Shown: positions 51,830 to 61,686 of the stretch, in pieces
Layout of the letters: every line of letters starts with the position of its first letter
Numbering within the stretch: position 1 is the stretch's first letter
Position numbers and translations under genes: made by a program
NCBI GenBank assembly: GCA_964035575.1
Contig: OZ037865.1
Coordinates: forward strand, 620,001 to 684,000
DNA: 64,000 nt
Reading direction: 5' to 3'
From: Rhynchopus sp. YZ270_cl-10
Taxonomy: Eukaryota; Euglenozoa; Diplonemea; Diplonemida; Diplonemidae
The notes under the pieces: generated by a model
Seen by the model: only the letters and a program-made list of their open reading frames with translations
Told to the model about the DNA's origin: nothing
The model's database searches: none

Positions 51830-52702
51830 TCAGTCAGCTTTGCTCGAATCCCTCCCATCATGCCCGCCTACACTGCTTTCTGGACGCCAGGTGTTTGCGA
51901 CTTTCCATATCCGTTTTTCATCATCTTCGGATGAACCAATCGGCACCAACTCAAAAATCTCGCAGTAGGAAACAGAGTTTAACGGCTCGGGTGCGTGGGT
52001 CAACTCTTTTACGACTGTCTTTGTAACACCTCCGTGGGTGAAGAGCACCAGGGTGACGCCGTCGTCCTCATCCTCGTCCTCCTCCCCCTCCCCCTCTTGC
52101 TCCTTCGCAGGGCCCCACTTCTCAATCAACAGAGGCAAACACCGTTCCGCCCTTTCGATCATTGTACAACGCTGCTTGTCTGGGTTCAGCTCATATCCAT
52201 CCGAATCATATTGAATATCATGCACAGGGTCGTACGTCGTGTCAATGCTTGGGTGATGCGCAACCAGGTCCCCCGCTCCAAGGAGGACCGGGGTGCAGAG
52301 CGCCTTTTTCGCGACAGACTTTTTGTGCAGGCCCAGCATGCGGTTGCGGACGGCGGTTTCGTTTTCGGCGAGGCAAGAGTCGATTAACAGAGGCTCGGTA
52401 TCAGGCGCATCGAAGGCACCGTCAAAGAAGCTTGCTGCCGTCTGCACGACCCGAACCAAAGGTGACGAAACAAAAACAGTCTTCCCCCGCTTCATGTGCT
52501 CACGGTAGTGCCTCCCCGCAGCCCGCGCCTGCTCCTTTCCCAAAGCGCTCAGTGGGGAGTCATGTGCCCGTGTCGCACCAAGAGCCCACTCAGGCCGAAT
52601 ATGGTCCAACCTCTCGCCATGTCTCAACACCAGTACACGGTTGACCCGAGCCTCCATATGAGTCACCCCAAGAACTGATAAAGCAAACAAAAGAGACTTC
52701 AT
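51830..52702 (-). CDS. Histidine phosphatase family protein, secretory type
   Basis: 290 residues. The catalytic signature RHGE is at residues 27-30 (LVLRHGERLDH; His28 is the phospho-acceptor), the second Arg lies in VSSPLVRVVQTA, and the second His in LVLFTHGGVTKTVV. This is the histidine phosphatase (phosphoglycerate-mutase-like) fold, branch 1, similar in layout to the UBASH3/TFIIIC-tau55-like phosphatases; the substrate cannot be told. The first 18 residues (MKSLLFALSVLGVTHMEA) look like a weak signal peptide; if the ATG at Met16 is used instead, the protein is cytosolic. An acidic insert (EGEGEEDEDEDDG) lies near residues 200-212. A foldback element begins only 63 bp upstream of the start, so its promoter may lie in or beyond that element. 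Confidence 0.88.
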   Translation of the reverse strand: MKSLLFALSVLGVTHMEARVNRVLVLRHGERLDHIRPEWALGATRAHDSPLSALGKEQARAAGRHYREHMKRGKTVFVSSPLVRVVQTAASFFDGAFDAPDTEPLLIDSCLAENETAVRNRMLGLHKKSVAKKALCTPVLLGAGDLVAHHPSIDTTYDPVHDIQYDSDGYELNPDKQRCTMIERAERCLPLLIEKWGPAKEQEGEGEEDEDEDDGVTLVLFTHGGVTKTVVKELTHAPEPLNSVSYCEIFELVPIGSSEDDEKRIWKVANTWRPESSVGGHDGRDSSKAD

Positions 52703-52765
52703 TCAAGTCCCTCGAGGTTCCCTGTGGGAGGGGGTGTAAAAGAAGGGTTTTTTGGCATACATTTT

Positions 52766-54532
52766 GGGGTGATCAGAGGTACTTTTTTGCAGCTCCAGTC
52801 ACAAAGAATCATGAAAAATCACAAAAAATCACAAAAAATCACGAAAAATCACAAAATCTGGAATGCGAATCACAAAAAATCACAAAAAATCACGAAAAAT
52901 CACAAAAAATCACAGAAAATCACAAAAAACACCGCGAATATGGTGATTTGGCCTGAGTGTTTGCAAGGCGTTGATCCTACACTGGGTCGTCGTCAGACAC
53001 CGTGGCAGTGTGCGGGGCAGGGGCAGATGGGCTAGCTTGTTTTATAGTCCCTGTTGTACACCACACTGTTTTGTTCTTCCTTTTTCCTTTCAACCTTTTT
53101 TATTCATTTGCTTTTTTGTTGTTGGGAGACACGCCACACGTGTCGGTTCTGTGGAAAAACAAGACACGTTTTCGCAAGCTTCATTACCGTTTTGGTTTTC
53201 TCCTCACAACAACAAAAAAACACAAAAATCTGTGGTGTGGCGCCTTAACCGATTCCCCGTGGTTCTACCGTGGTTCTACCAGTTGTCGCTCCATAAAGGG
53301 GGGGTATAGATGTTAGAAAAATTTCTTTTCTTTTTTTCGCTGGTGAGCTTTTAAATGCCGGCATTTGCATTTCCGGAATCCGTCCGGCCAGTGGTGGGGT
53401 CAATTTTCCGAAATGGACAAGTTCTCATTTTTGGTCAATTTTTCGCAGTGCACAGTATACACAGTATACACAGTATACACAGTATACACAGTATACACAG
53501 TATACACAGTATACACAGTATACACAGTATACACAGTATACACAGTATACACAGTATACACAGTATACACAGTATACACAGTATACACAGTATACACAGT
53601 ATACACAGTATACACAGTATACACAGTATACACAGTATACACAGTATACACAGTATACACAGTATACACAGTATACACAGTATACACAGTATACACAGTA
53701 TACACAGTATACACAGTATACACAGTATACACAGTATACACAGTATACACAGTATACACAGTATACACAGTATACACAGTATACACAGTATACACAGTAT
53801 ACACAGTATACACAGTATACACAGTATACACAGTATACACAGTATACACAGTATACACAGTATACACAGTATACACAGTATACACAGTATACACAGTATA
53901 CACAGTATACACAGTATACACAGTATACACAGTATACACAGTATACACAGTATACACAGTATACACAGTATACACAGTATACACAGTATACACAGTATAC
54001 ACAGTATACACAGTATACACAGTATACACAGTACACAGTACACAGTACCAAAAAAAATCAAAATCAATTTGATTCACAACTTCACACCAGTTCACAACGC
54101 CACTATGTTAACCGTGATGTTGCCATAACATTACCATGGTTGTGAACATTTGTGATCAGGTACCCCCCCGTATAGTACCATTCAATCACAAAAAATCACA
54201 AACATCTGGAATGCGAATCACAAAAAATCACAAAAAATCACAAAAAATCACAGAAAATCACAAAAAATCACAAAATCCGGAATGCGAATCACAAAAAATC
54301 ACAAAAAATCACAAAAAATCACAGAAAATCACAAAAAATCACAAAATCCGGAATGCGAATCACAAAAAATCACAAAAAATCACAGAAAATCACAAAAAAT
54401 CACGTACGCTCACAAAAAACCCAAACAAAATCATAATTTCGTTTTTGTAAGCATTTGTAACCGTTTGTAACCGTTGTGATTTTTTGTGATTTTTCTTGAC
54501 TCGAGCTGCAAAAAAGTACCTCTGATCACCCC
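52766..54532. mobile_element. Foldback element P between genes
   Basis: Ends GGGGTGATCAGAGGTACTTT and inverse. Flanks ACATTTT and ACATTTG look like an imperfect 7-bp duplication. Arms are arrays of AAAAATCAC broken by GGAATGCGAATCAC (52810-52930, 54185-54410). Inside are about 400 bp of unique sequence, one dispersed 75-bp repeat (53359-53445) and a 9-bp satellite. No gene. It sits 63 bp upstream of the phosphatase start. Confidence 0.85.
53451..54032. repeat. 9-bp satellite (GTATACACA)n, about 64 copies
   Basis: Perfect nonamer array ending in a few CAGTACA variants. Same unit as 6490-6636 on the other strand. The VYTVYT, HSIHSI and CILCIL peptides in its frames are artefacts. Confidence 0.97.
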
Positions 54533-54699
54533 ACATTTGGGAGAAAAAAAGGGGTAAAAAAAAACGTTGAGATCATGTTTGCCGTTCGCGGGTTTGTGTT
54601 TTGTTTAGAGGGAGAAGTTATTGGCTGGTTGTATATTGTCGTCCGAGAATGAGGGTGGACCCCCTTGCTGGGGTTAAAGGAAATTATCAAACACTCAAC

Positions 54700-55015
54700 A
54701 GGCAAAGCCCTCTTTGCCTACTTCGAGAAGCTCATGGCGAAGTTCCACGTTTAAAGGGGTTGAAGACCCTATCGGATGTTCATGAGGCCGTGGTGGAGAT
54801 CTGCAAGCTGCGGTACTACTTGGTAACTGAGGAGGTATCTTCCACGTAGTCATGAAATCTAACAACAGATACGGTAAAGACGCGATCGAGTGTCAGAAAA
54901 GTTCCACGATAGCTTGCAGTTGAAGAGCAGCACGTCCGCACTGCAGGAGACATGGAAGACGTTCGTGGGCAAGCTGAAGTCGGAAGACAATGCTGTGCCT
55001 GTAGCAAGGGCTTGA
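54700..55015 (+). pseudogene. Coding-like relic with a paralogue near 50243
   Basis: The second half (54913-55015) reads LKSSTSALQETWKTFVGKLK and ends at TGA; 50243-50330 reads LKSSNSALQEAWVGFLQKLE. Matching at protein level, with many third-position changes, suggests a duplicated gene fragment. The first half is another frame. Family unknown. Confidence 0.35.
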
Positions 55016-55170
55016 GCTCCCTACGTGTGGAAGTGGCGTGTGACCAAATAGCAACTAAGCAAAGTCTAAATGGGGAAGAACAGGCATTTGTCAGTCCTCT
55101 TCGTACATACGTTGGTAGGGCAAAAGGTGTGAGGAAAAAAAACCCCCCGAAAAAAAAACCAAATATAAGT

Positions 55171-55205
55171 TTTGTAAGATGAACCTAAGCTTCACAGCTG
55201 CTTGC
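55171..55205. repeat. Intergenic hairpin element, copy 3
   Basis: TTTGTAAGATGAACCTAAG followed by a diverged loop and return arm. Confidence 0.6.
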
Positions 55206-55653
55206 TGCGCAGACCTATGCATGGAGCAGAGACCGCTCCAGACAGTTTTAATTCGTATCCAGGAGACACTGACACGTTTTTTACACCACACACATAATAT
55301 GAGTATTTTGGTTTGTTCATTTTTTTCTCTCAATACGTTGCTTAGAATAGCGTCATCGCGGCTGTGCGCAAGCTCCACTATTCCCTAAAGTCAGTCTTCG
55401 TGAAGCCTCTATTGACGGGTGCGTTCTTCTGGCAAGCTCATTGCTTCAAGGGCACCTCGTTGCCCTCAGATGAGGGCTACCAAGGTGCCGATGATGACCG
55501 CGTTGGCACCGTGCGTACTTCTCTTTACTGAAACATTAAACATTACAAAGAACAAAAAAAACCTGAAAGATAGATGTGGCTTGTGCACATCAACAAAAAG
55601 TGGGCAAGGTGATCCAACTAAGCCATGCTCCGTCACCTTGACCCAAAAAACTG

Positions 55654-55690
55654 AAAAGATGAACCGAAGTCTCGTGCTTAGCCACCTTGG
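55654..55690. repeat. Intergenic hairpin element, copy 4
   Basis: AAAAGATGAACCGAAGTCTC then GTGCTTAGCCACCTT. About 185 bp past the stop of the first sulfatase, so possibly in its 3' UTR. Confidence 0.7.
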
Positions 55691-55874
55691 AAAGAAACAT
55701 AGAGGAGTAGGGCAGTCTTGGCGCATTGCGACAAAGGCTGAAAAAGTGAAGTTGGGAGTGCAAGACCACACCGGCGGATGCAGGCAACACTTTAAAAAAA
55801 AAAATGGCGACAGTTTCTCAAAAAAAGCGGTCTGAAAATCAACGAAACGTCCGGGATGGTGGGAGGGCAGCATC

Positions 55875-57416
55875 CTACTCCATCTTGCTCACCGCCTCGC
55901 GCAGCTGCTGGTGCAAAGTTTTAACGAGGTCGGCATGCTCAGGGTAGCCCGCAAGGTTTGTGCTGTACCCAGGGAAGTCAAAGTCCGTGCCTGTGTCATT
56001 ACGAAGGTCGTACAGCTCCTGACCGTTCGGGTAGTCCCAGGAGGCGTTCAGAAGGTGCTCGGTGGTGTTGTCCCACGACACCCATGTGGTGTAGCGCCAC
56101 TCAGACGTGCGCATCGTGTACCCCATGTAGTTGAAGTCGTTGGATGCAAGTGCAATTCTGCAGCAAGCGTTGTCCGAACACTGCACAGTCCTGCCATGTG
56201 AAGTCATGCCGCAACCACAGCGGCCAATCTGAGAGTGCGCCACCTTGGTGTCGAACGCTGTCGTCGAAGGGTTCTCAAAGACAGACGCAACAGACTGACC
56301 CTGCACTGAGCTCTGGATCTTGTTTGCAGGAAGCCCAGCCAGGTCGGCAACAGTTTTGTACAGGTCCACAAGCTCCATTCTCACGTCGGTCTTCTTCCCA
56401 ACAGAGCTCTCCTTCCACGGGACACGGATGAGCATTGGGATGTGAGTTGCGAGCTCGGTGTTGGTCTTCTTCGACCATTCGTTCAACTCGCCAAGCTGCC
56501 AGCCGTGGTCGGCATGGAAGATTGTGATGGTGTTGTTCTCGACACCCAGCTCCACAAGCTTGTCGAGTGCCATCCCAAGCATGTGGTCTGCGTAGGTCAC
56601 TGCTGCGTAGTACCAGCGGCGGTACTCAAGTGCTCTCTCTGTCGGGACCACGCATGCTTCGCACGTGTGAGCCTCGTCGCCGACATCGTCAGCACTTTTG
56701 TCCCAGTTGCCAGCCATGAAGGGAACGTTCGTTGGTGCGTTGGGGAACTTCGGTGGCTGCACAGCGTCACCTGGGTACAGCTCGTCTCCATAGAAGCCCT
56801 TAGGCATGCGCCAAGGGACATGCGGCCTGTGGACACCAATGGACACCCACCAAGGCTTCCCAGAGGCATGTGCAAGGTCAAGTCTCTTCAGGCCTTCGTA
56901 CAGCGCAAGGTCTTCGTCAGTGTACTGTTGCACTGATGCGTTGGTGATCCCACAGAACGCATGGCTCAGAGGGGCATCGGGGAACATGTCGCCACTCTTG
57001 CATCCCACCCATGCAGTCTGGTTCGAAGGGTACGTCCACGACTCAGGATCGTCCATGCCGTCATGGTACACCTTCCCAGCGGAAGACGTGAAGTACCCGT
57101 TGTCCTTGAAGAACTGTGGCATCGTCACCCAGTCCTCACCACCTGGTGCCTGTCTGAAGGTTGAGAGGAAGTTAAGTGCGCGTGTCCTGTCGGGACGTCT
57201 TCCACTCATGAAGGAGTTACGTGACGGTGCACAGTACGCAAAGTTCGTGTACGCATGCGAGAACAGCGTGCCCTGTGCAGCAAGCTTGTCGAGGTTCGGT
57301 GTCTTCATCTGCTTCTGGTCGTAGCACCCCAGCTGCGGCCGCATGTCGTCTGCAACCAAATGCAGCACATTCGGCATCGCTGCCGCCACACTCAGCGTTG
57401 ACATCAGCGACAACAT
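55875..57416 (-). CDS. Sulfatase, iduronate-2-sulfatase type (copy 1)
   Basis: 513 residues. Type I sulfatase: metal-site Asp23-Asp24 in VADDMRP, formylglycine motif Cys62-Ala-Pro-Ser-Arg66 (YCAPSRNSF), and late metal residues in FHADHGWQLGE. The layout with PNVLHLVADD at the N-terminus and the HDGMDDPESW segment is that of iduronate-2-sulfatases, which remove 2-O-sulfate from uronic-acid polysaccharides; the real substrate may be an algal or marine sulfated glycan. The Cys must be oxidised to formylglycine by a separate enzyme. The N-terminus (MLSLMSTLSVAAA) is a short, weak signal peptide, consistent with secretion or lysosome. Start: the ATG at 57416 is where the three paralogues begin to match; upstream in-frame sequence is unrelated between them. 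A tandem member of a three-gene array. The Cys-rich loop near residue 420 (CGCGMTSHGRTVQCSDNACC) differs most between copies. Confidence 0.93.
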   Translation of the reverse strand: MLSLMSTLSVAAAMPNVLHLVADDMRPQLGCYDQKQMKTPNLDKLAAQGTLFSHAYTNFAYCAPSRNSFMSGRRPDRTRALNFLSTFRQAPGGEDWVTMPQFFKDNGYFTSSAGKVYHDGMDDPESWTYPSNQTAWVGCKSGDMFPDAPLSHAFCGITNASVQQYTDEDLALYEGLKRLDLAHASGKPWWVSIGVHRPHVPWRMPKGFYGDELYPGDAVQPPKFPNAPTNVPFMAGNWDKSADDVGDEAHTCEACVVPTERALEYRRWYYAAVTYADHMLGMALDKLVELGVENNTITIFHADHGWQLGELNEWSKKTNTELATHIPMLIRVPWKESSVGKKTDVRMELVDLYKTVADLAGLPANKIQSSVQGQSVASVFENPSTTAFDTKVAHSQIGRCGCGMTSHGRTVQCSDNACCRIALASNDFNYMGYTMRTSEWRYTTWVSWDNTTEHLLNASWDYPNGQELYDLRNDTGTDFDFPGYSTNLAGYPEHADLVKTLHQQLREAVSKME

Positions 57417-57963
57417 TGTGCAAAAGGGATCCCTGTGGTAAATGATGTGTCGACAACACAATTCACTTGAAGGAACAAAACAAAGCACCCCCCCACTATT
57501 TTTTTCCCCCACATCTTCACAAAAAGGGTGCCCTGAACACAACGCTATACACCAACCCCCATAGCAGCGCAGTACCTGATACGCAGACAAGCTGGTATTC
57601 TAACAGCACACATGGCTACCCTGAAAGGCTTTAGTAGTGCATGTGTCCACCTGAAACACCCTTGCATGAGACGCACACTTCTTTTGATAATAAAAGGCCT
57701 TTTTTCCACTCCAAATATGCCACAAACGGCACTGCCACAAAGAAGGCCTGACACAGATAAATTCATGCACACGCGCATATTACAAATAGTGTGGACGTCA
57801 CAGCTCCTCGTCTATCGAGGAAAAAGGACAGGAACCACAACACCCGCATCTGCAAGGCGAGTGTCACACGCAGAGCTCCACGGCAGAGGCTTTCCTTTAA
57901 TGAATGAAAACACCACAGCAAAATAATCAAAACAAACGTGAAACAGTAAACTTCAAAATAAAA

Positions 57964-58007
57964 GTTCATAAGATGAACCTAAGCCTCGCGTACTTAGAAA
58001 CACCTTG
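57964..58007. repeat. Intergenic hairpin element, copy 5
   Basis: GTTCATAAGATGAACCTAAG, loop, TACTTAGAAACACCTTGG. Confidence 0.75.
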
Positions 58008-58883
58008 GAAAAAAAGTGCCCGGTGTCGTTTGGCAGCCGGGTACTTGAGAGCTAAGATGGGTACACAAAAAAGGGGGGAAGGAGGGGGGGAAAAAACGAC
58101 CGTAGTTACAAAAACAACGGGCATTTGCAAAAACACTCTGGACAACATTGCATTGCAACAACCTTGCGCGAAGAGGGTTTGGGCCAAGGCTTCTCATTCA
58201 CACACGAAAATAAAAAAAAAAAAACGAGCTTTTTTTTGTTCCGGTGATTTACCTCTACTTTCTTTTCAAAGAAAAAGACAGAAAAGCATCTAAGATGAGT
58301 GTGCATCTGGTGCACACGAAGGGTGAATTTTGTACCCTTGCTTGAGACAACAAAGAAACTAAAATAAAAGAAAAAAAAAGCGCGCGTTTTCGATGGATAA
58401 CAGCAGGCCAAAACCCCCGCACAGCGATTCGTTGGGACAACGTTGGTGAAGAACGATATATAAACGTTAAAATCAATTTCATATACTTTCTCTTCGAAGT
58501 GAAAGCACACATGAACGTTCATTACATTTTTTTTTCTTTTTTAATAGCATTGTGTGATGACAAGACTCGCAGCGCCTTCGTCGCCAACAAAGACCCCCAA
58601 TAGACGAACGACTTGGGGTACGAAAAAAAAATGACTTCAGGAAAAAAAATAAAAAGAAAGTTGACTTGATAATACGAAGCCCTCTCTGTGACAGTGTTAC
58701 CTTGAGAAATGAAAACACGAAATTTTCGTCGATCTCTCTACAAGTTGCTGCGCTTTGTTTTTTTTTAATTATCTTCCTGAAAGTAAATTGATGAAAGTGA
58801 CGTTGAAAGTAGCAAACGCCTCACCGTACATCGGCGGACGGCAAAAAATTAACGATCACATCTTGAAAAATGAAGAGAAAATG

Positions 58884-58926
58884 TTTGTAAGGTGACCTAA
58901 GCCTAAGCCTCTTGTGCTTAGTCACC
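58884..58926. repeat. Intergenic hairpin element, copy 6 (best stem)
   Basis: On the minus strand: GGTGACTAAGC, loop ACAAGAG, GCTTAG(GCTTAG)GTCACC; about 11 bp of stem with a duplicated GCTTAG. It begins about 135 bp past the sulfatase-2 stop. Confidence 0.8.
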
Positions 58927-59061
58927 GTACTACATCATGGCGGTGTACAAACGCCAGAGAGGGGTGGTGAGAGGAGGTATTCGAAGGGAGGAAGACATTA
59001 AACAAATCAATATGGTGACACAATCAGTCAAAGCAGTCCAGGGAAGACAGACCACGCGGTC

Positions 59062-60603
59062 CTACTCCATCTTGCTGACCGCCTCGCGCATCTGCTGGTG
59101 GAGGGTTGCAACCACATCTGCGTGCTCAGGGTAGCCCGCAAGGTTTGTGCTGTACCCAGGGAAGTCAAAGTCCGTGCCTGTGTCGCCACGAAGGTCGTAC
59201 AGCTCCTGACCGTTCGGGTAGTCCCAGGAGGCGTTCAGAAGGTGCTCGGTGGTGTTGTCCCACGACACCCATGTGGTGTAGCGCCACTCAGATGTGCGCA
59301 TCGTGTACCCCATGTAGTTGAAGTCGGTCGAGTTGAGCTCCGTTCTTGCGCACGCGTTAATCTTGCACTCCACAGTCCGCTCCGGGCCGTACATCCGGCA
59401 TCCACAGCGGCCAATCTGAGAGTGCGCCACCTTGGTGTCGAACGCTGTCGTCGAAGGGTTCTCAAAGACAGACGCAACAGACTGACCCTGCACTGAGCTC
59501 TGGATCTTGTTTGCAGGAAGCCCAGCCAGGTCGGCAACAGTTTTGTACAGGTCCACAAGCTCCATTCTCACGTCGGTCTTCTTCCCAACAGAGCTCTCCT
59601 TCCACGGGACACGGATGATCATTGGGATGTGAGTTGCGATCTCGGTGTTGGTCTTCTTCGACCATTCGTTCAACTCGCCAAGCTGCCAGCCGTGGTCGGA
59701 GTGGAAGATTGTGATGGTGTTGTTCTCGACACCCAGCTCCACAAGCTTGTCGAGTGCCATCCCAAGCATGTGGTCTGCGTAAGTCACTGCTGCGTAGTAC
59801 CAGCGGCGGTACTCAAGTGCTCTCTCTGTCGGGACCACGCATGCTTCACAGTTGTGAGCCTCGTCGTGAACGTCGTCACCAATGTTGTCCCAGTTGCCAG
59901 CCATGAAGGGTACGTTCGTTGGTGCGTTGGGGAACTTCGGTGGCTGCACAGCGTCACCTGGGTACAGCTCGCTTCCGTAGAAGCCGACAGGCATTCTCCA
60001 CGATGTGTGAGGCCTGTGGACACCAATGGACACCCACCAAGGCTTCCCAGAGGCATGTGCAAGGTCAAGTCTCTTCAGGCCTTCGTACAGCGCAAGGTCT
60101 TCGTCAGTGTACTGTTGCACTGATGCGTTGGTGATCCCACAGAACGCACTGGTGAGTGGTGGCTCAGGAAACCAGTCACCCTCCTTGCACCGCACCCATG
60201 CAGTCTGGTTCGAAGGGTACGTCCACGACTCAGGGTCGTCCATGTGGTCGTGGAACACCTTCCCAGCGGCAGACGTGAAGTACCCGTTGTCCTTGAAGAA
60301 CTGTGGCATCGTCACCCAGTCCTCACCACCTGTTGCCTCTCTGAAGGTTGAGAGGAAGGTGAGGGCACGTGTCCTGTCGGGAAGTCTTCCACTCATGAAG
60401 GAGTTACGCGACGGTGCACAGTACGCAAAGTTCGTGTACGCCTTTGAAAACAGCGTGCCCTGTGCAGCAAGCTTGTCGAGGTTCGGTGTCTTCATCTGCT
60501 TCTGGTCGTAGCACCCCAGCTGCGGCCGCATGTCGTCTGCAACCAAATGCAGCACATTCGGCATCGCTGCCGCCACACTCAGCGTTGACATCAGCGACAA
60601 CAT
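59062..60603 (-). CDS. Sulfatase, iduronate-2-sulfatase type (copy 2)
   Basis: 513 residues, colinear with copy 1 and nearly identical through long blocks (residues 1-85 and most of 250-410). It keeps the same catalytic set (Asp23-Asp24, Cys62-X-Pro-Ser-Arg66), with FHSDHGWQLGE in place of FHADHG, a change outside the ligating residues. Variable patches: KEGDWFPEPPLTSAF after the NQTAW segment, NIGDDVHDEAHNC, and the loop CGCRMYGPERTVECKINACA. The extra Cys pairs suggest secretion. Start at 60603 by alignment with the other copies. Upstream sequence (1.08 kb to copy 3) shows no shared promoter motif. Confidence 0.93.
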   Translation of the reverse strand: MLSLMSTLSVAAAMPNVLHLVADDMRPQLGCYDQKQMKTPNLDKLAAQGTLFSKAYTNFAYCAPSRNSFMSGRLPDRTRALTFLSTFREATGGEDWVTMPQFFKDNGYFTSAAGKVFHDHMDDPESWTYPSNQTAWVRCKEGDWFPEPPLTSAFCGITNASVQQYTDEDLALYEGLKRLDLAHASGKPWWVSIGVHRPHTSWRMPVGFYGSELYPGDAVQPPKFPNAPTNVPFMAGNWDNIGDDVHDEAHNCEACVVPTERALEYRRWYYAAVTYADHMLGMALDKLVELGVENNTITIFHSDHGWQLGELNEWSKKTNTEIATHIPMIIRVPWKESSVGKKTDVRMELVDLYKTVADLAGLPANKIQSSVQGQSVASVFENPSTTAFDTKVAHSQIGRCGCRMYGPERTVECKINACARTELNSTDFNYMGYTMRTSEWRYTTWVSWDNTTEHLLNASWDYPNGQELYDLRGDTGTDFDFPGYSTNLAGYPEHADVVATLHQQMREAVSKME

Positions 60604-61686
60604 TTTATTTTTTGACAATGGCTTCTGAAGTGGGGTGGGATGAGGTGTTTCTTCAACTCGTTTAAAACAAATACAAAAAGTTACCACTTTATTTTAGTTG
60701 ACTACACAAGAGCGCCAGCTGCGGCTCCTCACTGCAGCGGGCATTGAGTGAACATTATGCCCTACAGCTGTACCCCATTTGACCTCCACTGTTCCTTTTC
60801 CTTTTTTCTTTCTTCTGTTCCTCTTGTTTCCTCACCTACGCACAGTGATGTATGAGGTCGCTGTACCGATTCGTCCCATAAGTTTTCATATACATTCTTT
60901 CACATCGAAAAGAACGCAAAGAGTCCCCAAAAAATGGGTGGATTTATTCACGTATTTGATGCAGTCACGTAAAAAACCCCCATTTGGGGTGGGAACAAGA
61001 TGCATAAAAAAATAAATTGTGAATTCACAAAACGAGAAAAAAAAACACACAGCATCATAAAAATAAAGCGAAACAATAAACGGTTACAAGCCGGAGACAA
61101 CCGAAAAGAACCAGAGCTAAACAAACAAAAATTTAAAGATGACGAAAAAAACCTCCCCACACACACACACATACCCTGTCCCCCACTCACAAACACGCAC
61201 ACAACACGTAAACACAGCGTCCCTTGCGATATCACTTACCACACTGGAATCTTGACCCCAAACGTAAGAGAACAGCATTAAAATGGAACTGGGAGGGGGT
61301 CGAGGGTATTTAAAAAAGCACGAACTTGGGTGTCCAAAGTACATTCGGTGAAAAGAAAAGTTGGCGAATGGTGCCGTGTCATTTACAATGCAGATGTACT
61401 AAAGAACACTCCGTGACAAGGGCCGTTGATAGGTGTTGATGTATGACAATGCCGACGAAGTCCATTTACCTCGTTACGACTGGATCTCAACACAACAAGT
61501 GGCAGGAACTGCCCTCATGCATGCCACACAGGCCCAAGCATGTGATCTAAAATACGGTCCGGAATCAGGGGAAGGAAATGGTACGAAGGATCCTGCAGGG
61601 GGAAGCACACGGTAACAAAGGATCCTTGAAAAGGGGGGAGTCAGGGTTGGGCAGGGGCAGGAAAAGGTTGCTGCGTGAGTGAGGTT
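60604..61686. other. Intergenic stretch between sulfatases 2 and 3
   Basis: A-rich; a CACACACACACA microsatellite near 61160. A 60-codon plus-strand frame at 61433-61615 has protein-like composition but no support. No gene called. Confidence 0.5.

Larger units (their letters stand above)
54533..55874. other. Intergenic stretch with plus-strand relics
   Basis: Two plus-strand coding-like pieces: 54700-54849 (LREAHGEVPRLKGLKTLSDV...) and 54913-55015 (LKSSTSALQETWKTFVGKLK), the latter related to 50243-50330. Hairpin copies at 55171 and 55654. No intact gene is convincing. Confidence 0.45.
57417..59061. other. Intergenic stretch between sulfatases 1 and 2
   Basis: Two hairpin copies (57964, 58884), module X near 58660-58708 and module Y near 58808-58842. 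Otherwise A-rich with no gene. On the minus strand the order after the sulfatase-2 stop is hairpin, Y, X. Confidence 0.55.

Noticed and set aside
53355-54128. Frames of over 200 residues reading HSIHSI, VYTVYT and CILCIL on both strands
   Set aside because: Nonamer satellite; open in all frames on both strands and no non-repeat protein sequence attached.
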